A stretch of DNA of 64,000 nt from Paenibacillus radicis (ex Gao et al. 2016) (GCF_014641555.1 NZ_BMHY01000001.1:1136163-1200162); one strand, 5' to 3'; shown: positions 16,877 through 26,709, numbered from the stretch's first letter. The notes: generated by a model not told the origin, from the letters alone. Program-made: numbers and translations.

Positions 16877-19000
16877 ATGAAAAGCAATAGAACGGTTCAC
16901 GTCGTCTTTAAAACGCATTTGGATATCGGATTTACACATTTGGCTGCCCATGTGCTGAAGCAATACAAAGAGGAATATATTCCGAAAGCAATTGCGCTCG
17001 CCGAGCAGCTGGAAGCGGAGGGCGGAGCTGCGCGCTTCGTGTGGACGACAGGCTCGTGGCTGATTCGCCATTATTTGGATCATGCCTCGCCAGACGAGAA
17101 ACAAGCGATGGAAAAGGCGATAAGAAGCGGGCATATTGCTTGGCACGGTTTGCCCTTTACGATGCATACGGAGCTGCTGGACCCTCAGCTGCTCCAGTAT
17201 GGCTTGTCGATCAGCCAGGAGCTCGATCAGCAGTTCGGCAAGATGACCATCGCTGCCAAAATGACCGATGTTCCAGGTCATACGCTGTCTATGGTTCCTT
17301 ATATGAGCGCAGCAGGCATTCAATATTTGCATCTTGGTGTCAACCCTGCCTCTAAGCGTCCCGACGTTCCGAGGCTGTTCCGCTGGCAAGCGGAGGACGG
17401 CAGTGAGATCATCGTGAATTACTCAGGCAGCTACGGAGAGGCAGTAGAAGTGGATGGCATGGACGATATCCTTCTGTTTGCCCATACCGGAGACAATTGC
17501 GGTCCTCCAAGTGCCGAGGAGATTCAGGAGCAGTTCCGGGACATCCAGCATAAATATCCTGACGCGAAGATCATCGCTTCTACGCTTGACGCATTCGCAG
17601 AACGATTGGTTCAAGTACGCGAGAAGCTGCCTGTATTGCGGGAGGAAATCGGAGACACCTGGATTCATGGAGCTGGCACGGACCCCTATAAGGTTGCCGG
17701 TCTGCGAGAGCTGCTGCGCTTGCGCAGCGAATGGCTTGCAAGCGGGAGAATGACGGTAGACAGTACCGAGTACAAAGGGATGAGCGATGCGCTGCTGCTT
17801 GTGGCTGAACATACATGGGGGTTAGACGTCAAGAAATGGCTTCCTGATTTCCGTAACTATGCGAAGGCAGATTTCAATCAAGCGCGAGAAGCTGACGAGA
17901 TTGATATCGACATAATGCCGGCCAAATTCAGCTATATTGGCGCTTTCGCGATGAATGAGTTCGATCTTCATTCCAGCGGGTTATTCACGGCTGAGCAAAG
18001 CCGTCGCACCTATTCAAGAATGGAGAGCTCTTGGGCGGAGCAGCGAGCGTACTTGGAGCAAGCGGTGTCCGGTCTGGATGCCGGTAAGCGGGAGGAAGCG
18101 AATCACGATCTAGCTCAGCTGCGGCCGTCGCGTTTGGCTGAAGCAGCTAACGAAGAGTGTATCAGAGCAGGTGAAATCTATCAGACGAGCGGAGGCTATC
18201 AATTGGCTTTCTCCGAGCAGGGGGCCCTTGTCCATTTAAGCGATGAACAGGGCAAGGTCTGGGCTGATGCCGAGCATCCATTTGGCGCTTACAGCTATGA
18301 GACATTCGGCACGGAGGATTATGCGCGGTATTTCCGCACCTACATGCAGAATCTGCCAGTGACGCACCCGTGGGCGGATGCTGATTTCAGCAAACCGGGC
18401 TTTGAATTTGTTCGTCCTTTGCCTAGCTACCAATCCGTCAATCCAATCGTCTCTTCCATGCACAGAACATGCGGCAGCAGCGAGGACCGGTACGTCATTC
18501 GAATGAGAATGCCTGCCCATACCTCTGAGCTCTATGGAGCACCAAGGGAGCTGGATATTGAGTATACGTTCCAGCATCGGAGCGGGAGTATTGATGTTTG
18601 TCTGCAGTGGTTCGATAAGGATGCCAACCGTTTGCCGGAGGCCAGCTGGTTTAGCTGCGGGCTTAAGGTCGACAATCCGAACAATTGGCAGATGGATAAA
18701 CTGGGGTACGGAATTTCTCCTCTTCGTGTGGCAAAAGGCGGAAACCGCAATCTTCACGCCTTGGGACGGGGTGTATCCTATGAGGGGGCAGACGGCTGTG
18801 CGAAGATCGAGACGCTGGATGCTGCACTGGCTGCGCCCGCTGAGCGAAGGCTGCTGCAGTTCGATCAATCCTTCGCATCCATGGAGGGCGGCTGGCATTT
18901 CAATCTGCACAATAATATCTGGGGGACCAACTTTCCAATGTGGTACGGGGAGGACGCCAAGTTCCGTTTCCGGCTGCATTTGAAGTCGAACGTTATGTAG
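16877..19000 (+). CDS. GH38-like DUF5054 protein (putative glycosidase)
   Basis: Cytoplasmic-looking protein of 707 residues; no signal peptide. The N-terminal domain resembles glycoside hydrolase family 38: the first strand carries VFKTHLDIGFTHLA (His-x-Asp metal site), and MTDVPGHTLSM aligns with the DxxGH nucleophile segment of alpha-mannosidases. HLGVNPASKRPDVPRLFRW is typical of DUF5054 proteins. The C-terminal half is beta-rich, ending with MEGGWHFNLHNNIWGTNFPMWYGEDAKFRFRL. It lies just upstream of an ABC importer with a sugar-type regulator, so it probably hydrolyses an imported glycoside; the exact substrate is unknown. ATG follows GGAGGC. Confidence 0.8.
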   Translation: MKSNRTVHVVFKTHLDIGFTHLAAHVLKQYKEEYIPKAIALAEQLEAEGGAARFVWTTGSWLIRHYLDHASPDEKQAMEKAIRSGHIAWHGLPFTMHTELLDPQLLQYGLSISQELDQQFGKMTIAAKMTDVPGHTLSMVPYMSAAGIQYLHLGVNPASKRPDVPRLFRWQAEDGSEIIVNYSGSYGEAVEVDGMDDILLFAHTGDNCGPPSAEEIQEQFRDIQHKYPDAKIIASTLDAFAERLVQVREKLPVLREEIGDTWIHGAGTDPYKVAGLRELLRLRSEWLASGRMTVDSTEYKGMSDALLLVAEHTWGLDVKKWLPDFRNYAKADFNQAREADEIDIDIMPAKFSYIGAFAMNEFDLHSSGLFTAEQSRRTYSRMESSWAEQRAYLEQAVSGLDAGKREEANHDLAQLRPSRLAEAANEECIRAGEIYQTSGGYQLAFSEQGALVHLSDEQGKVWADAEHPFGAYSYETFGTEDYARYFRTYMQNLPVTHPWADADFSKPGFEFVRPLPSYQSVNPIVSSMHRTCGSSEDRYVIRMRMPAHTSELYGAPRELDIEYTFQHRSGSIDVCLQWFDKDANRLPEASWFSCGLKVDNPNNWQMDKLGYGISPLRVAKGGNRNLHALGRGVSYEGADGCAKIETLDAALAAPAERRLLQFDQSFASMEGGWHFNLHNNIWGTNFPMWYGEDAKFRFRLHLKSNVM

Positions 19001-19074
19001 CTTTAAATCAGATTAGAACAATATTTCAAATGTCAATAGAAAAATAAATATTTACAAAATCTTAACAATAGGTA

Positions 19075-19103
19075 TTGATTACAAGATATATCCAATGTAT
19101 TAT
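19075..19103 (+). promoter_or_regulatory. Promoter of the ABC importer operon
   Basis: TTGATT at 19075-19080 and TATTAT at 19098-19103 with a 17-bp spacer; the start site is expected near 19110. A cre-like site and two operators lie just downstream. Confidence 0.65.
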
Positions 19104-19107
19104 ACAA

Positions 19108-19122
19108 ATAAAGCGTTTTCAT
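19108..19122 (+). promoter_or_regulatory. Candidate cre site at the importer start site
   Basis: ATAAAGCGTTTTCAT fits the reverse cre consensus with one mismatch and overlaps the expected transcription start. A further palindrome TAAGCGCTTA (19123-19132) follows directly, suggesting catabolite repression of the importer. Confidence 0.45.
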
Positions 19123-19148
19123 TAAGCGCTTACATTTTTACCGAAGTA

Positions 19149-19162
19149 TTAAACCGGTTTAA
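19149..19162 (+). promoter_or_regulatory. Importer operator 1
   Basis: Perfect 14-bp palindrome TTAAACCGGTTTAA in the leader of the importer operon. An identical copy lies at 19214. CG-centred AAACCGGTTT sites are typical LacI-family operators, and the likely partner is the LacI-type gene that ends the operon. Confidence 0.75.
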
Positions 19163-19213
19163 ACATCACGAGATCGTCAATCTACATAATCAAGGATTTA
19201 TTACAATCCGCTT

Positions 19214-19227
19214 TTAAACCGGTTTAA
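19214..19227 (+). promoter_or_regulatory. Importer operator 2
   Basis: Second perfect copy of TTAAACCGGTTTAA, 65 bp from the first (about six helical turns), 60 bp before the lipoprotein start codon. Confidence 0.75.
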
Positions 19228-19286
19228 CAACAGAGACAGAAGTTTTACAGCTTTAAAGATGTCAATTCAACTACGGAGGGGTTAAT

Positions 19287-21239
19287 TTGAAACGAAGCAA
19301 AATGATGTTAATGCTACTCGTTGTAATCGCGGTTATCGCCGCAGGGTGTACAAACGGCAACTCGACACCTAAAGCAACGGACAAACCGGCAGAAACAGTA
19401 GTACCTGTCGACAACAACCAATCAGGAGCCAAGGAAGCTCCGGCACTTGCGGCACTTGTGAAAGACGGCAAATTGCCGAAGCTGGAAGATCGGATGCCGG
19501 TAGCGGCAGATATCAAAATCGAAGACGTATTTGAAGAGATCGGCCAATACGGCGGTGATTGGAAAATGCCTTGGAACGGTCCTGCTGACAAATGGGGCGT
19601 AGGCCAACCAACGGAAGAGGCGCTTTTCCGCTTCAACAAAGAGGGCAATAAAGTGGAGCCAAACGTAGCTAAAGGCTACGAGGTCAACGAAGATTCGACT
19701 GTCTTTACGATTCACCTTCGTGAAGGCATGAAGTGGTCGGACGGCGTACCATTCACAACTGACGACGTTATCTTCTACTGGGAGCACATGCTGAAGAAAG
19801 AAACGTTCGGCAAAAAAGTCTATGACGCTTACTACTCGGTAGATCCGGTAACGGGCGAGAAGGCATTGGCCGAAGTGAAAAAGGTTGATAACTACACGTT
19901 CACCGTTACGCACAAATATCCAAGCGTACAGTTCCTGGAGCGTGTGGCCATCGACAATAAATGGTTCTTCGCACCGAAGCATTTCCACGAAACGATTCTT
20001 CCTGAATTCGTAGGCGATGCGAAAACGCTGGAAATTACGAAAGCATGGGGCTACGAGGATCCTAAAGTGTTCCTGGTAGAAACCGGCTACTACGACTGGC
20101 TGCACAAAGAAATCCCGACGCTTAGAGCGTGGGTACCGACAACGGATCCGAACAGCGACCAGTTCGTTATGGAACGCAACCCTTACTTCTGGAAAACAGA
20201 TGCTGAAGGCCACCAACTTCCATACATTGATCGCATCGTAGCGACGAAGATTCAAGATCCAAGTCAGAAAGTGCTGGGCACATTGGCTGGGGACTACAAC
20301 TTGGTTACTTTCGATGCTAGAGACTTCACTGTGTTGAAAGAAAACGAGAAAAAAGGCGGCTTCCGCATCATTCCTTGGACGCAGCCGGCTTGGACCAGCG
20401 CAGGCATCCAATTGAACCAAACGACACCAGATCCGAATCTGCGCAAGCTGTTCCAGGATATCCGCTTCAGAGAAGCATTGTCCATCGGCGTCAATCGCGT
20501 AGAAATTTCCGAGATCGTAACGAACGGTTTGGGCGAGACGATTCAAGCTTCCGTACCGGAAGGCGTAATGGGCTATCAAGAGGGCTGGAAAGATCAATGG
20601 GCGGAATTCAATCCGGAGCGCGCGAATCAAATTCTCGACGAATTGGGATTGACGAAGCGTGACAAAGACAATTTCCGTATGAACGCAGATGGCTCCGAGC
20701 TTACGCTCACCATTATTGAATCCAGTACAGACTCCGCTCCATTCTTGGAACTGTTGAAAAAATATTTTGAAGACATGGGCTTGAAAACGAACTTGAAGGT
20801 TGTTGACGGCGGCACGCACTTCGATATGAAATATGCGAACCAAATTCCGATCACAACAGAGAACATCTCTGTAGCGAACGTAGCGTTCCGTCCGGATACA
20901 CTCGTACCGCTTCGCGTTATTACGCCTTGGTTCGGCCACTACGGCCTGTACACACAATCGGGCGGCAAAGAAGGCGTGAAGCCGGAAGGCGACGTTGCTA
21001 AAATTCTCGAGTATTGGGATAAAATCAAAGCGAGCAAAACGCAAGAGGAAATCGATCAATACGCAGACGAGATCGTTAAGCTTCATATGAAAAACCAATG
21101 GGTTATCGGTTATGCAGGTCCTACACCAATGCTGATTGCTGCAGCGAACAACATTCACAACATTCCTGGCAACATGGTTTGGGCAGATGAATATCGTTCT
21201 TTGGGTCAAGGTCATCCATCGCAATTCTTCATTAAATAA
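19287..21239 (+). CDS. ABC transporter substrate-binding lipoprotein (family 5)
   Basis: Extracellular binding protein of 650 residues of the oligopeptide/nickel (SBP_bac_5) family. The signal peptide ends at the lipobox VIAAGC, so the mature protein begins with Cys21. Family landmarks are KGYEVNEDSTVFTIHLREGMKWSDGVPFTTDDVIFYWEHM and, further on, FREALSIGVNRVEI. At 650 residues it is longer than classical OppA, like the family-5 proteins that bind oligosaccharides. The start is a TTG six bases after GGAGGGG. With a LacI regulator and a glycosidase next door, an oligosaccharide ligand is more likely than a peptide; that is inference. Confidence 0.9.
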   Translation: MKRSKMMLMLLVVIAVIAAGCTNGNSTPKATDKPAETVVPVDNNQSGAKEAPALAALVKDGKLPKLEDRMPVAADIKIEDVFEEIGQYGGDWKMPWNGPADKWGVGQPTEEALFRFNKEGNKVEPNVAKGYEVNEDSTVFTIHLREGMKWSDGVPFTTDDVIFYWEHMLKKETFGKKVYDAYYSVDPVTGEKALAEVKKVDNYTFTVTHKYPSVQFLERVAIDNKWFFAPKHFHETILPEFVGDAKTLEITKAWGYEDPKVFLVETGYYDWLHKEIPTLRAWVPTTDPNSDQFVMERNPYFWKTDAEGHQLPYIDRIVATKIQDPSQKVLGTLAGDYNLVTFDARDFTVLKENEKKGGFRIIPWTQPAWTSAGIQLNQTTPDPNLRKLFQDIRFREALSIGVNRVEISEIVTNGLGETIQASVPEGVMGYQEGWKDQWAEFNPERANQILDELGLTKRDKDNFRMNADGSELTLTIIESSTDSAPFLELLKKYFEDMGLKTNLKVVDGGTHFDMKYANQIPITTENISVANVAFRPDTLVPLRVITPWFGHYGLYTQSGGKEGVKPEGDVAKILEYWDKIKASKTQEEIDQYADEIVKLHMKNQWVIGYAGPTPMLIAAANNIHNIPGNMVWADEYRSLGQGHPSQFFIK

Positions 21240-21258
21240 GTAGATGCAGTAAATGACG

Positions 21259-21297
21259 GCGGCAATGGCAGGGAAGCAGCTTCCCCGCCATTGCCGC
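21259..21297 (+). other. Intercistronic hairpin between binding protein and permease
   Basis: A 19-bp stem with one mismatch (GCGGCAATGGCAGGGAAGC against GCTTCCCCGCCATTGCCGC), not followed by a T tract. Such hairpins protect the upstream mRNA end and lower expression of downstream genes, matching the need for more binding protein than permease. Confidence 0.8.
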
Positions 21298-21336
21298 AAT
21301 AAGATTCAGCTTGTAGCGGAGAGGAACGGATATGAG

Positions 21337-22335
21337 ATGCTTCAATATATAATAAGACGAATTCTGTTGGTCATACCCGTTGTTATATTTATTTCCTTTG
21401 TCGTCTTCTACATCATCCAACTTCCGCCAGGCGATTACGTATCCAGCTATTCCGCAAAAATGTCGGCAGCAGGCGACGTAATGACGCAGGCAGAAATGGA
21501 TGATATGAGATCGAATTTAGGTCTGGACCGTCCGGTGTACGAACAGTATTTTGTATGGGTGAAAAAAATCGTACTGCACGGAGACTTCGGCTTCTCGTTT
21601 AACTACAACAAGCCGGTTCTGGCAGTCGTGAAGCAATACATGGGTCTAACATTAGTAGTGTCATTAGTTACGATGGTCTTTCAATATCTCATTGCAATTC
21701 CAGTCGGAATCTATACGGCTGTAAAGCAATATTCGGCAGGGGATTACTTCTTCTCCGGACTGAGCTTTATTGGGATGGCAACGCCTAACTTCTTGCTTGC
21801 GATCATCTTAATGTTCTTATCCTATACCTGGTTTGGAGATCCGCTGCTTGGCTTGTTCTCCAATGAGTACGTCAACGCGCCATGGTCGATGGACAAAGTC
21901 GTCGATTTAGCGAAGCATTTGGTCATTCCGGTCATCGTTATTGGTCTGGCCAGCACCGCCGACCTGATTCGGGTCATGAGGGGGCAAATGCTCGACGAAT
22001 TGAACAAACCAAACGTCGTGACAGCTCGAGCGAAAGGTGTATCTGAAACCAAAATTTTGCTCAAATACCCTACGCGCGCCGCTTTGAATCCAATTGTCAG
22101 TACGTTCGGCTGGTCGTTATCTTCTGTTTTCACAGGATCGACCATTACTGCAATTGTACTGAACTTGCCGATTCAAGGGCCGGTTATGTACAATGCCTTG
22201 CTCGGACAGGATATGTACCTTGCAGGTTCATGGCTCTTGTTCATGGCACTGTTGACCGTCCTCGGCACGTTGATCTCAGATATTTTACTCGCATGGCTGG
22301 ATCCAAAAATTCGTACAGAATTCAGGGGAAATTAA
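21337..22335 (+). CDS. ABC importer permease, OppB/DppB type
   Basis: Inner-membrane permease of 332 residues. The first helix is YIIRRILLVIPVVIFISFVVFYIIQLPPGDYV, the classic DppB/OppB opening. Further helices and the EAA loop VTARAKGVSETKILLKYPTRAALNPIV contact the ATPases. The frame is open from 21253 through the intercistronic hairpin, but GGAGAGG precedes the ATG at 21337, which begins the conserved family start. It pairs with the next gene to form the heterodimeric channel. Confidence 0.92.
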   Translation: MLQYIIRRILLVIPVVIFISFVVFYIIQLPPGDYVSSYSAKMSAAGDVMTQAEMDDMRSNLGLDRPVYEQYFVWVKKIVLHGDFGFSFNYNKPVLAVVKQYMGLTLVVSLVTMVFQYLIAIPVGIYTAVKQYSAGDYFFSGLSFIGMATPNFLLAIILMFLSYTWFGDPLLGLFSNEYVNAPWSMDKVVDLAKHLVIPVIVIGLASTADLIRVMRGQMLDELNKPNVVTARAKGVSETKILLKYPTRAALNPIVSTFGWSLSSVFTGSTITAIVLNLPIQGPVMYNALLGQDMYLAGSWLLFMALLTVLGTLISDILLAWLDPKIRTEFRGN

Positions 22336-22339
22336 TACG

Positions 22340-23485
22340 ATGAGAACATTACCTGCATTCAAGAGACAAACGTCGGAAACCACTAGTCCCAAAGTAGAAA
22401 AAGATGCCAATTACAGCTCGCAATGGCAGCTGATGTATCTTCGATTTAAAAAGCATAAGTTAGCGCGTATAAGCTTATTCATCTTGTCTTTCCTGTATAT
22501 TATTGCGTTGCTGGCACAATTCATCGCGCCATATGGGCTGCAAAGCTATGACAGCAAATACGTCAATGTACCGCCAATGGGCCTCAGATTTGTGGATGCG
22601 GACGGCAAGTTTCATATCCGGCCATTCGTCTACGAATTGAAGTCGGAGCGCGACCCGGAGACGATGCGGAAAGTATTCGTTCCGGATACAGAAAAGCGGC
22701 ATAACCTGAAGTTCTTCGTCAAAGGCGAGGAGTACAAGTTTCTCGGCACGTTCAAAACTTCGATTCATTTAATCGGCGTTAACGAACCGGGACGCGTGTT
22801 CTTGCTAGGAACGGACGGCATGGGCAGAGACTTGTTCTCCCGGATTGTACTCGGAAGCCAAATCTCCCTTAGTATTCCGCTCGTAGGCGTAGGCATCAGC
22901 TTCGTCATCGGCTTGATTATCGGGGGCATTTCCGGTTATTTCGGAGGCTGGCTCGATTCATTTATTCAACGGATTATTGAAATTATCCGATCTTTCCCGA
23001 CGCTTCCGCTGTGGATGGCGCTGTCTGCTGCCATACCGCCGCGAATACCCGTCGTTACGATGTATTTGTATATCGTAATCATCTTCGCCTTTATTGGCTG
23101 GACCGACCTCGCGAGGGTAGTGCGGGGCAAGTTCATCTCATTGAAAAATGAAGATTATGTCGTTGCGGCGAAAATTGCCGGCGTCAGTGATACGAAAATC
23201 ATTATAAAGCACTTGCTGCCAGGCTTTATCAGTTATTTGGTCGTGGCGACAACGCTTGCCATTCCTGGCATGATCCTTGCTGAGACGGCAATGAGCTTCC
23301 TCGGACTGGGTATTCGTTCGCCGGCAACAAGCTGGGGCGTGCTGCTGCAAGAGGCTCAGAAGATCGAGAACGTCGCTTTGTATCCTTGGAAGCTGTTCCC
23401 GCTCGGCATCGTCGTACTGACAGTATTAACTTATAACTTCCTCGGCGACGGCTTGCGTGATGCTGCCGATCCTTACAAGAAATAA
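22340..23485 (+). CDS. ABC importer permease, OppC/DppC type
   Basis: Permease of 381 residues starting 5 bp after the OppB-like gene. An N-terminal OppC-type helix (LARISLFILSFLYIIALLAQFIAPYG) precedes a periplasmic segment of about 110 residues, longer than in classical OppC. The core follows with FLLGTDGMGRDLFSRIVLGSQISL, the EAA loop DYVVAAKIAGVSDTKIIIKHLLPGF and MSFLGLGIRSPATSWGVLL. ATG follows AGGGGAAA. Extended OppC-like proteins of this kind are usual with long family-5 binding proteins. Confidence 0.92.
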   Translation: MRTLPAFKRQTSETTSPKVEKDANYSSQWQLMYLRFKKHKLARISLFILSFLYIIALLAQFIAPYGLQSYDSKYVNVPPMGLRFVDADGKFHIRPFVYELKSERDPETMRKVFVPDTEKRHNLKFFVKGEEYKFLGTFKTSIHLIGVNEPGRVFLLGTDGMGRDLFSRIVLGSQISLSIPLVGVGISFVIGLIIGGISGYFGGWLDSFIQRIIEIIRSFPTLPLWMALSAAIPPRIPVVTMYLYIVIIFAFIGWTDLARVVRGKFISLKNEDYVVAAKIAGVSDTKIIIKHLLPGFISYLVVATTLAIPGMILAETAMSFLGLGIRSPATSWGVLLQEAQKIENVALYPWKLFPLGIVVLTVLTYNFLGDGLRDAADPYKK

Positions 23486-23527
23486 GAGAATGCATTCGTA
23501 TAAATAAATGGCAAGCGAGGGGATAGC

Positions 23528-24571
23528 ATGACGACTCAAGCTGCTCAGAAAGAGCAACCTTTATTGTCCGTTCAAAACTTGAGCATCAAGATCAAGATGG
23601 ACAATGGGACCATGAACGCGGTAGACGGGGTCGATTTCGAGATTTATAAAGGCAAAACCTTAGGTCTTGTTGGCGAATCGGGCTGCGGGAAAAGTCTAAC
23701 AAGCCGCTCGATTATAAGCATCAATCCTAAAGAATGCGAAACGACCGGAGAGATCGTATACAACTCGGATTCGGAAGCTTGGCTTAATCAGCTTAATCTA
23801 TTGTCGCTCAAGCCGGCGGGCAAGCAAATCCGTTCCATTCGCGGCCGGAAAATCGCAATGATTTTCCAGGAGCCAATGACGGCATTCTCGCCGATGTACA
23901 CGATCGGCAATCAAATGATGGAAGCGATCCGGATTCATCGTACGAGAAACAAAAAAGAAGCGAAGAAAATCGCGCTTGAAATGCTCGCCAAGGTAGGCAT
24001 CTCCGATCAGGAGAAGCGGTTCGACCAATATCCGCATGAATTCTCCGGCGGCATGCGGCAGCGGGCGATGATCTCGATGGCTTTGTCCTGCAACCCGGAA
24101 ATTCTCATTGCCGATGAGCCGACGACAGCGCTTGATGTGACCATTCAGGCACAAGTGCTGGAATTGATGAAAAAGCTGCAGTCCGAGTTCGGAATGGCCA
24201 TTCTGCTCGTCACGCATGATCTGGGTATCATCGCGCAAATGTGCGACGAGGTGGCTGTCATGTATTTGGGCAAAATCGTCGAGCAGGCGCCTGTAAAGGA
24301 AATCTTCGCGAATCCGAAGCATCCGTATACAAAAGGGCTGATGAAATCGATGCCGCGACTCGGCGGCGGCAAGACGAAGCGACTGGATTCCATTGAAGGA
24401 TCGGTTCCGATTCCAATCGACATGCCGCCGATGTGCGGGTTCTATGACCGCTGCAAGGATCGAATTGAAGGCGTTTGCAATATGAACACCGTGCCGAAGA
24501 CCCGGATTTCCGACCAGCATTCCGTCCGATGCTTCCTGTACTCGGACCAGCGTGAAGGAGAATCGCAATGA
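23528..24571 (+). CDS. ABC importer ATP-binding protein, OppD type
   Basis: ATPase of 347 residues: Walker [13 protein letters not shown]-loop [17 protein letters not shown], signature [11 protein letters not shown], Walker [15 protein letters not shown]-loop LVTHDLG. The C-terminal oligopeptide-transporter extension ([12 protein letters not shown], then a Cys-containing [17 protein letters not shown]) probably binds an iron-sulfur cluster as in related OppD/DppD proteins. ATG follows GAGGGGATAGC. Its stop overlaps the start of the OppF-like gene (ATGA). Confidence 0.94.
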   Translation: MTTQAAQKEQPLLSVQNLSIKIKMDNGTMNAVDGVDFEIYKGKTLGLVGESGCGKSLTSRSIISINPKECETTGEIVYNSDSEAWLNQLNLLSLKPAGKQIRSIRGRKIAMIFQEPMTAFSPMYTIGNQMMEAIRIHRTRNKKEAKKIALEMLAKVGISDQEKRFDQYPHEFSGGMRQRAMISMALSCNPEILIADEPTTALDVTIQAQVLELMKKLQSEFGMAILLVTHDLGIIAQMCDEVAVMYLGKIVEQAPVKEIFANPKHPYTKGLMKSMPRLGGGKTKRLDSIEGSVPIPIDMPPMCGFYDRCKDRIEGVCNMNTVPKTRISDQHSVRCFLYSDQREGESQ

Positions 24572-25599
24572 CCAAGCCTAAGCCTATTCTAGATATCGTC
24601 AATATGAACAAGGATTTTCAAGGGAAATCCAAAACCAAGCTCTTTAAAAAACCAGCCCCAGTACGTGTATTGAATGATATCTCCTTCGAGCTTATCGAAG
24701 GAGAGACGCTCAGTATCGTGGGCGAGTCCGGCTGCGGGAAGACGACGCTTGGCCGTTGTATCGTAAGGGGGATGAGTCCTTCTTCCGGACAGGTTCTCTA
24801 CCATACCGAAGACGGGCAAGAGATCGATTTCCTGAAGCTGAAGGGAAAAGGCTCGAAAACGTACCGCAGAGAAATACAAATGATTTTCCAAGATCCGTAT
24901 TCCTCGCTCAGCCCGCGGATGAGCGTATTCGATATTATCTCCGAGCCGTTAATCGCCAACTTCAAGCTCAGCAAAGCGGAAGTTGAGGAGAAGGTTACTC
25001 AAATCGCAGCGAAGACAGGTTTGAACGTAAGTTATTTACGACGTTACCCGCATGCGTTCTCCGGCGGACAGCGTCAGCGGATCGCTATCGCACGGGCACT
25101 GATTACACAACCGCGTCTGATCGTATGTGATGAAGCCGTATCGGCGCTCGACGTGTCGATTCAAGCGCAAATTATTAATTTGCTCAAGGATTTGCAGGAG
25201 CAATTTAAGATTACGTATATTTTCATCTCGCATGATTTGTCTATCGTACAGAACATCTCGGACCGGGTAGCGGTTATGCATCTGGGCCGAATCGTTGAGC
25301 TGGCTACGAGTGAATCGTTGTTCGGCCAGCCAAAGCACCCGTATACCGAAGCATTGATGTCCGCTGTACCTCAGCCCGATCCCGATTATAAAAAAAGCCG
25401 GATCATATTAGAGGGAGAGGTGCCGAACCCGGCAAATCCGCCTAGCGGCTGCCATTTTCATCCAAGATGCGCATATCGCACTGAAAAATGTGTGAAAGAA
25501 GTTCCCGAGTTGCGCGAAGTAGGCTATAATCATTTCACAGCCTGTCATTACGCGGAGGAATTAAAGCTGAAGGGCGTTAATAGCGAACTCGCAAATTAG
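24568..25599 (+). CDS. ABC importer ATP-binding protein, OppF type
   Basis: ATPase of 343 residues, partner of the preceding gene: Walker A GESGCGKTTLG, Q-loop MIFQDPYSSLSPRMSV, signature FSGGQRQRIAIARAL, Walker B IVCDEAVSALDVS, H-loop FISHDLS. The C-terminal extension has PYTEALMSAVPQPDP and a cysteine motif (CHFHPRCAYRTEKC). The start overlaps the previous stop. It completes a full binding protein/two permeases/two ATPases importer. Confidence 0.94.
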   Translation: MTKPKPILDIVNMNKDFQGKSKTKLFKKPAPVRVLNDISFELIEGETLSIVGESGCGKTTLGRCIVRGMSPSSGQVLYHTEDGQEIDFLKLKGKGSKTYRREIQMIFQDPYSSLSPRMSVFDIISEPLIANFKLSKAEVEEKVTQIAAKTGLNVSYLRRYPHAFSGGQRQRIAIARALITQPRLIVCDEAVSALDVSIQAQIINLLKDLQEQFKITYIFISHDLSIVQNISDRVAVMHLGRIVELATSESLFGQPKHPYTEALMSAVPQPDPDYKKSRIILEGEVPNPANPPSGCHFHPRCAYRTEKCVKEVPELREVGYNHFTACHYAEELKLKGVNSELAN

Positions 25600-25641
25600 G
25601 GGACCAGGTTTAGCATGCCGTGAGAGGATGTTAATGCAGAG

Positions 25642-26694
25642 ATGGCAAAAATCGATGATGTCGCTCGTCTGGCGGGCGTCTCAAAAGGCACGGTTTCCAA
25701 TGTATTCAGCCAGAAAAGACCCACAAGCAAAACCGTAAGGGAAAAAGTACTGCAAGTTTCCCGGGAATTGAATTATGTTCCAAACCATATCGCAAGAAGT
25801 TTGGTCACCAAGAAAACGATGGCGATCGGGCTGACGATCCCGCACGGCAATTTCTTTTTCAGCGTATTCCATAATCAATTTATTAACGGCGTTGTGCTGG
25901 AGGCTTCTATTTACGGCTATCGCGTCCTATTGGACATGATTCCTGTCGAGGAGGTCAAAACCCCGTCCCTGGCCAGCTATCCGATCGACGGCGCTATCGT
26001 GCTCGGTCCTACGGAAGAGGATGAACGAATCGATCTGCTGCATCAGAATCAAGTTCCGTTCGTGACTGTCGGCAAGATTATTAATGAAGGCTTGTACGAC
26101 GCGACAACGGTCAACAACGATAATGACCAGATTATGCGGGATATATGCGACTATTTGGTCGGTTTCGGGCATCGCAATATGATGTTTCTAAACGCCGGGA
26201 GGCACAGTACCGTTTCCATCGAAAGAACGGAAGGGTTCGTCCGGGCGCTTCAGGAGCATGAAATTGAGCTGCAGCCGCATATGGTACATTATAAGCCCGG
26301 CATTCATTCCGACCAGTATATGACTTATGGCTACGATGAGACGATCCGGATTTTGGGCGAGCGCAAGGAAAGGGTAACGGCCATCATCGCCGATGATGAC
26401 CGTACAGCCTTTAGTGTAATGAATGCTATTAATGAGCTGGGCTACAGCGTCCCCGATGATATTTCGCTATTCGTTATTTGCGGCGATTTGTCGATGATGC
26501 ACCAAGTAACGCCATCTCTGACCGGTATGGACTTGCAGCCTTCGGAGCTGGGGGCGCAATCGGTCAAGCAGCTCATGCATAAGCTAGGAGTGCTGGAGGG
26601 CGAATACCCGGACAACTGTATCGTAAGCAGTACAATTATTGAAAGAAGCTCTTGTTCGCCGGTCTATAGCCGGAATGAGAGTGTTTCAACGTAA
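25642..26694 (+). CDS. LacI-family regulator of the importer operon
   Basis: Regulator of 350 residues. The DNA-binding domain is KIDDVARLAGVSKGTVSNVFSQ with hinge helix NYVPNHIARSLVTKKTMAIGLTIP. The ligand domain includes VDGAIVLGPTEEDERIDLL-like and VTAIIADDDRTAFSVMNAINELG segments, ending in SSTIIERSS. It lies 42 bp downstream of the OppF-like gene with no terminator between, so it is probably cotranscribed and autoregulated. The paired TTAAACCGGTTTAA sites ahead of the operon are the obvious targets. Ligand unknown, probably the imported sugar. Confidence 0.9.
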   Translation: MAKIDDVARLAGVSKGTVSNVFSQKRPTSKTVREKVLQVSRELNYVPNHIARSLVTKKTMAIGLTIPHGNFFFSVFHNQFINGVVLEASIYGYRVLLDMIPVEEVKTPSLASYPIDGAIVLGPTEEDERIDLLHQNQVPFVTVGKIINEGLYDATTVNNDNDQIMRDICDYLVGFGHRNMMFLNAGRHSTVSIERTEGFVRALQEHEIELQPHMVHYKPGIHSDQYMTYGYDETIRILGERKERVTAIIADDDRTAFSVMNAINELGYSVPDDISLFVICGDLSMMHQVTPSLTGMDLQPSELGAQSVKQLMHKLGVLEGEYPDNCIVSSTIIERSSCSPVYSRNESVST

Positions 26695-26709
26695 AAGAGG
26701 CGAAAGGGC

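Noticed and set aside
19422..21299. Very long minus-strand open frame opposite the ABC binding protein
   Set aside because: Composition mirrors the codons of the lipoprotein gene on the other strand, which has signal peptide, lipobox and family motifs; no ribosome site or family for the antisense frame.
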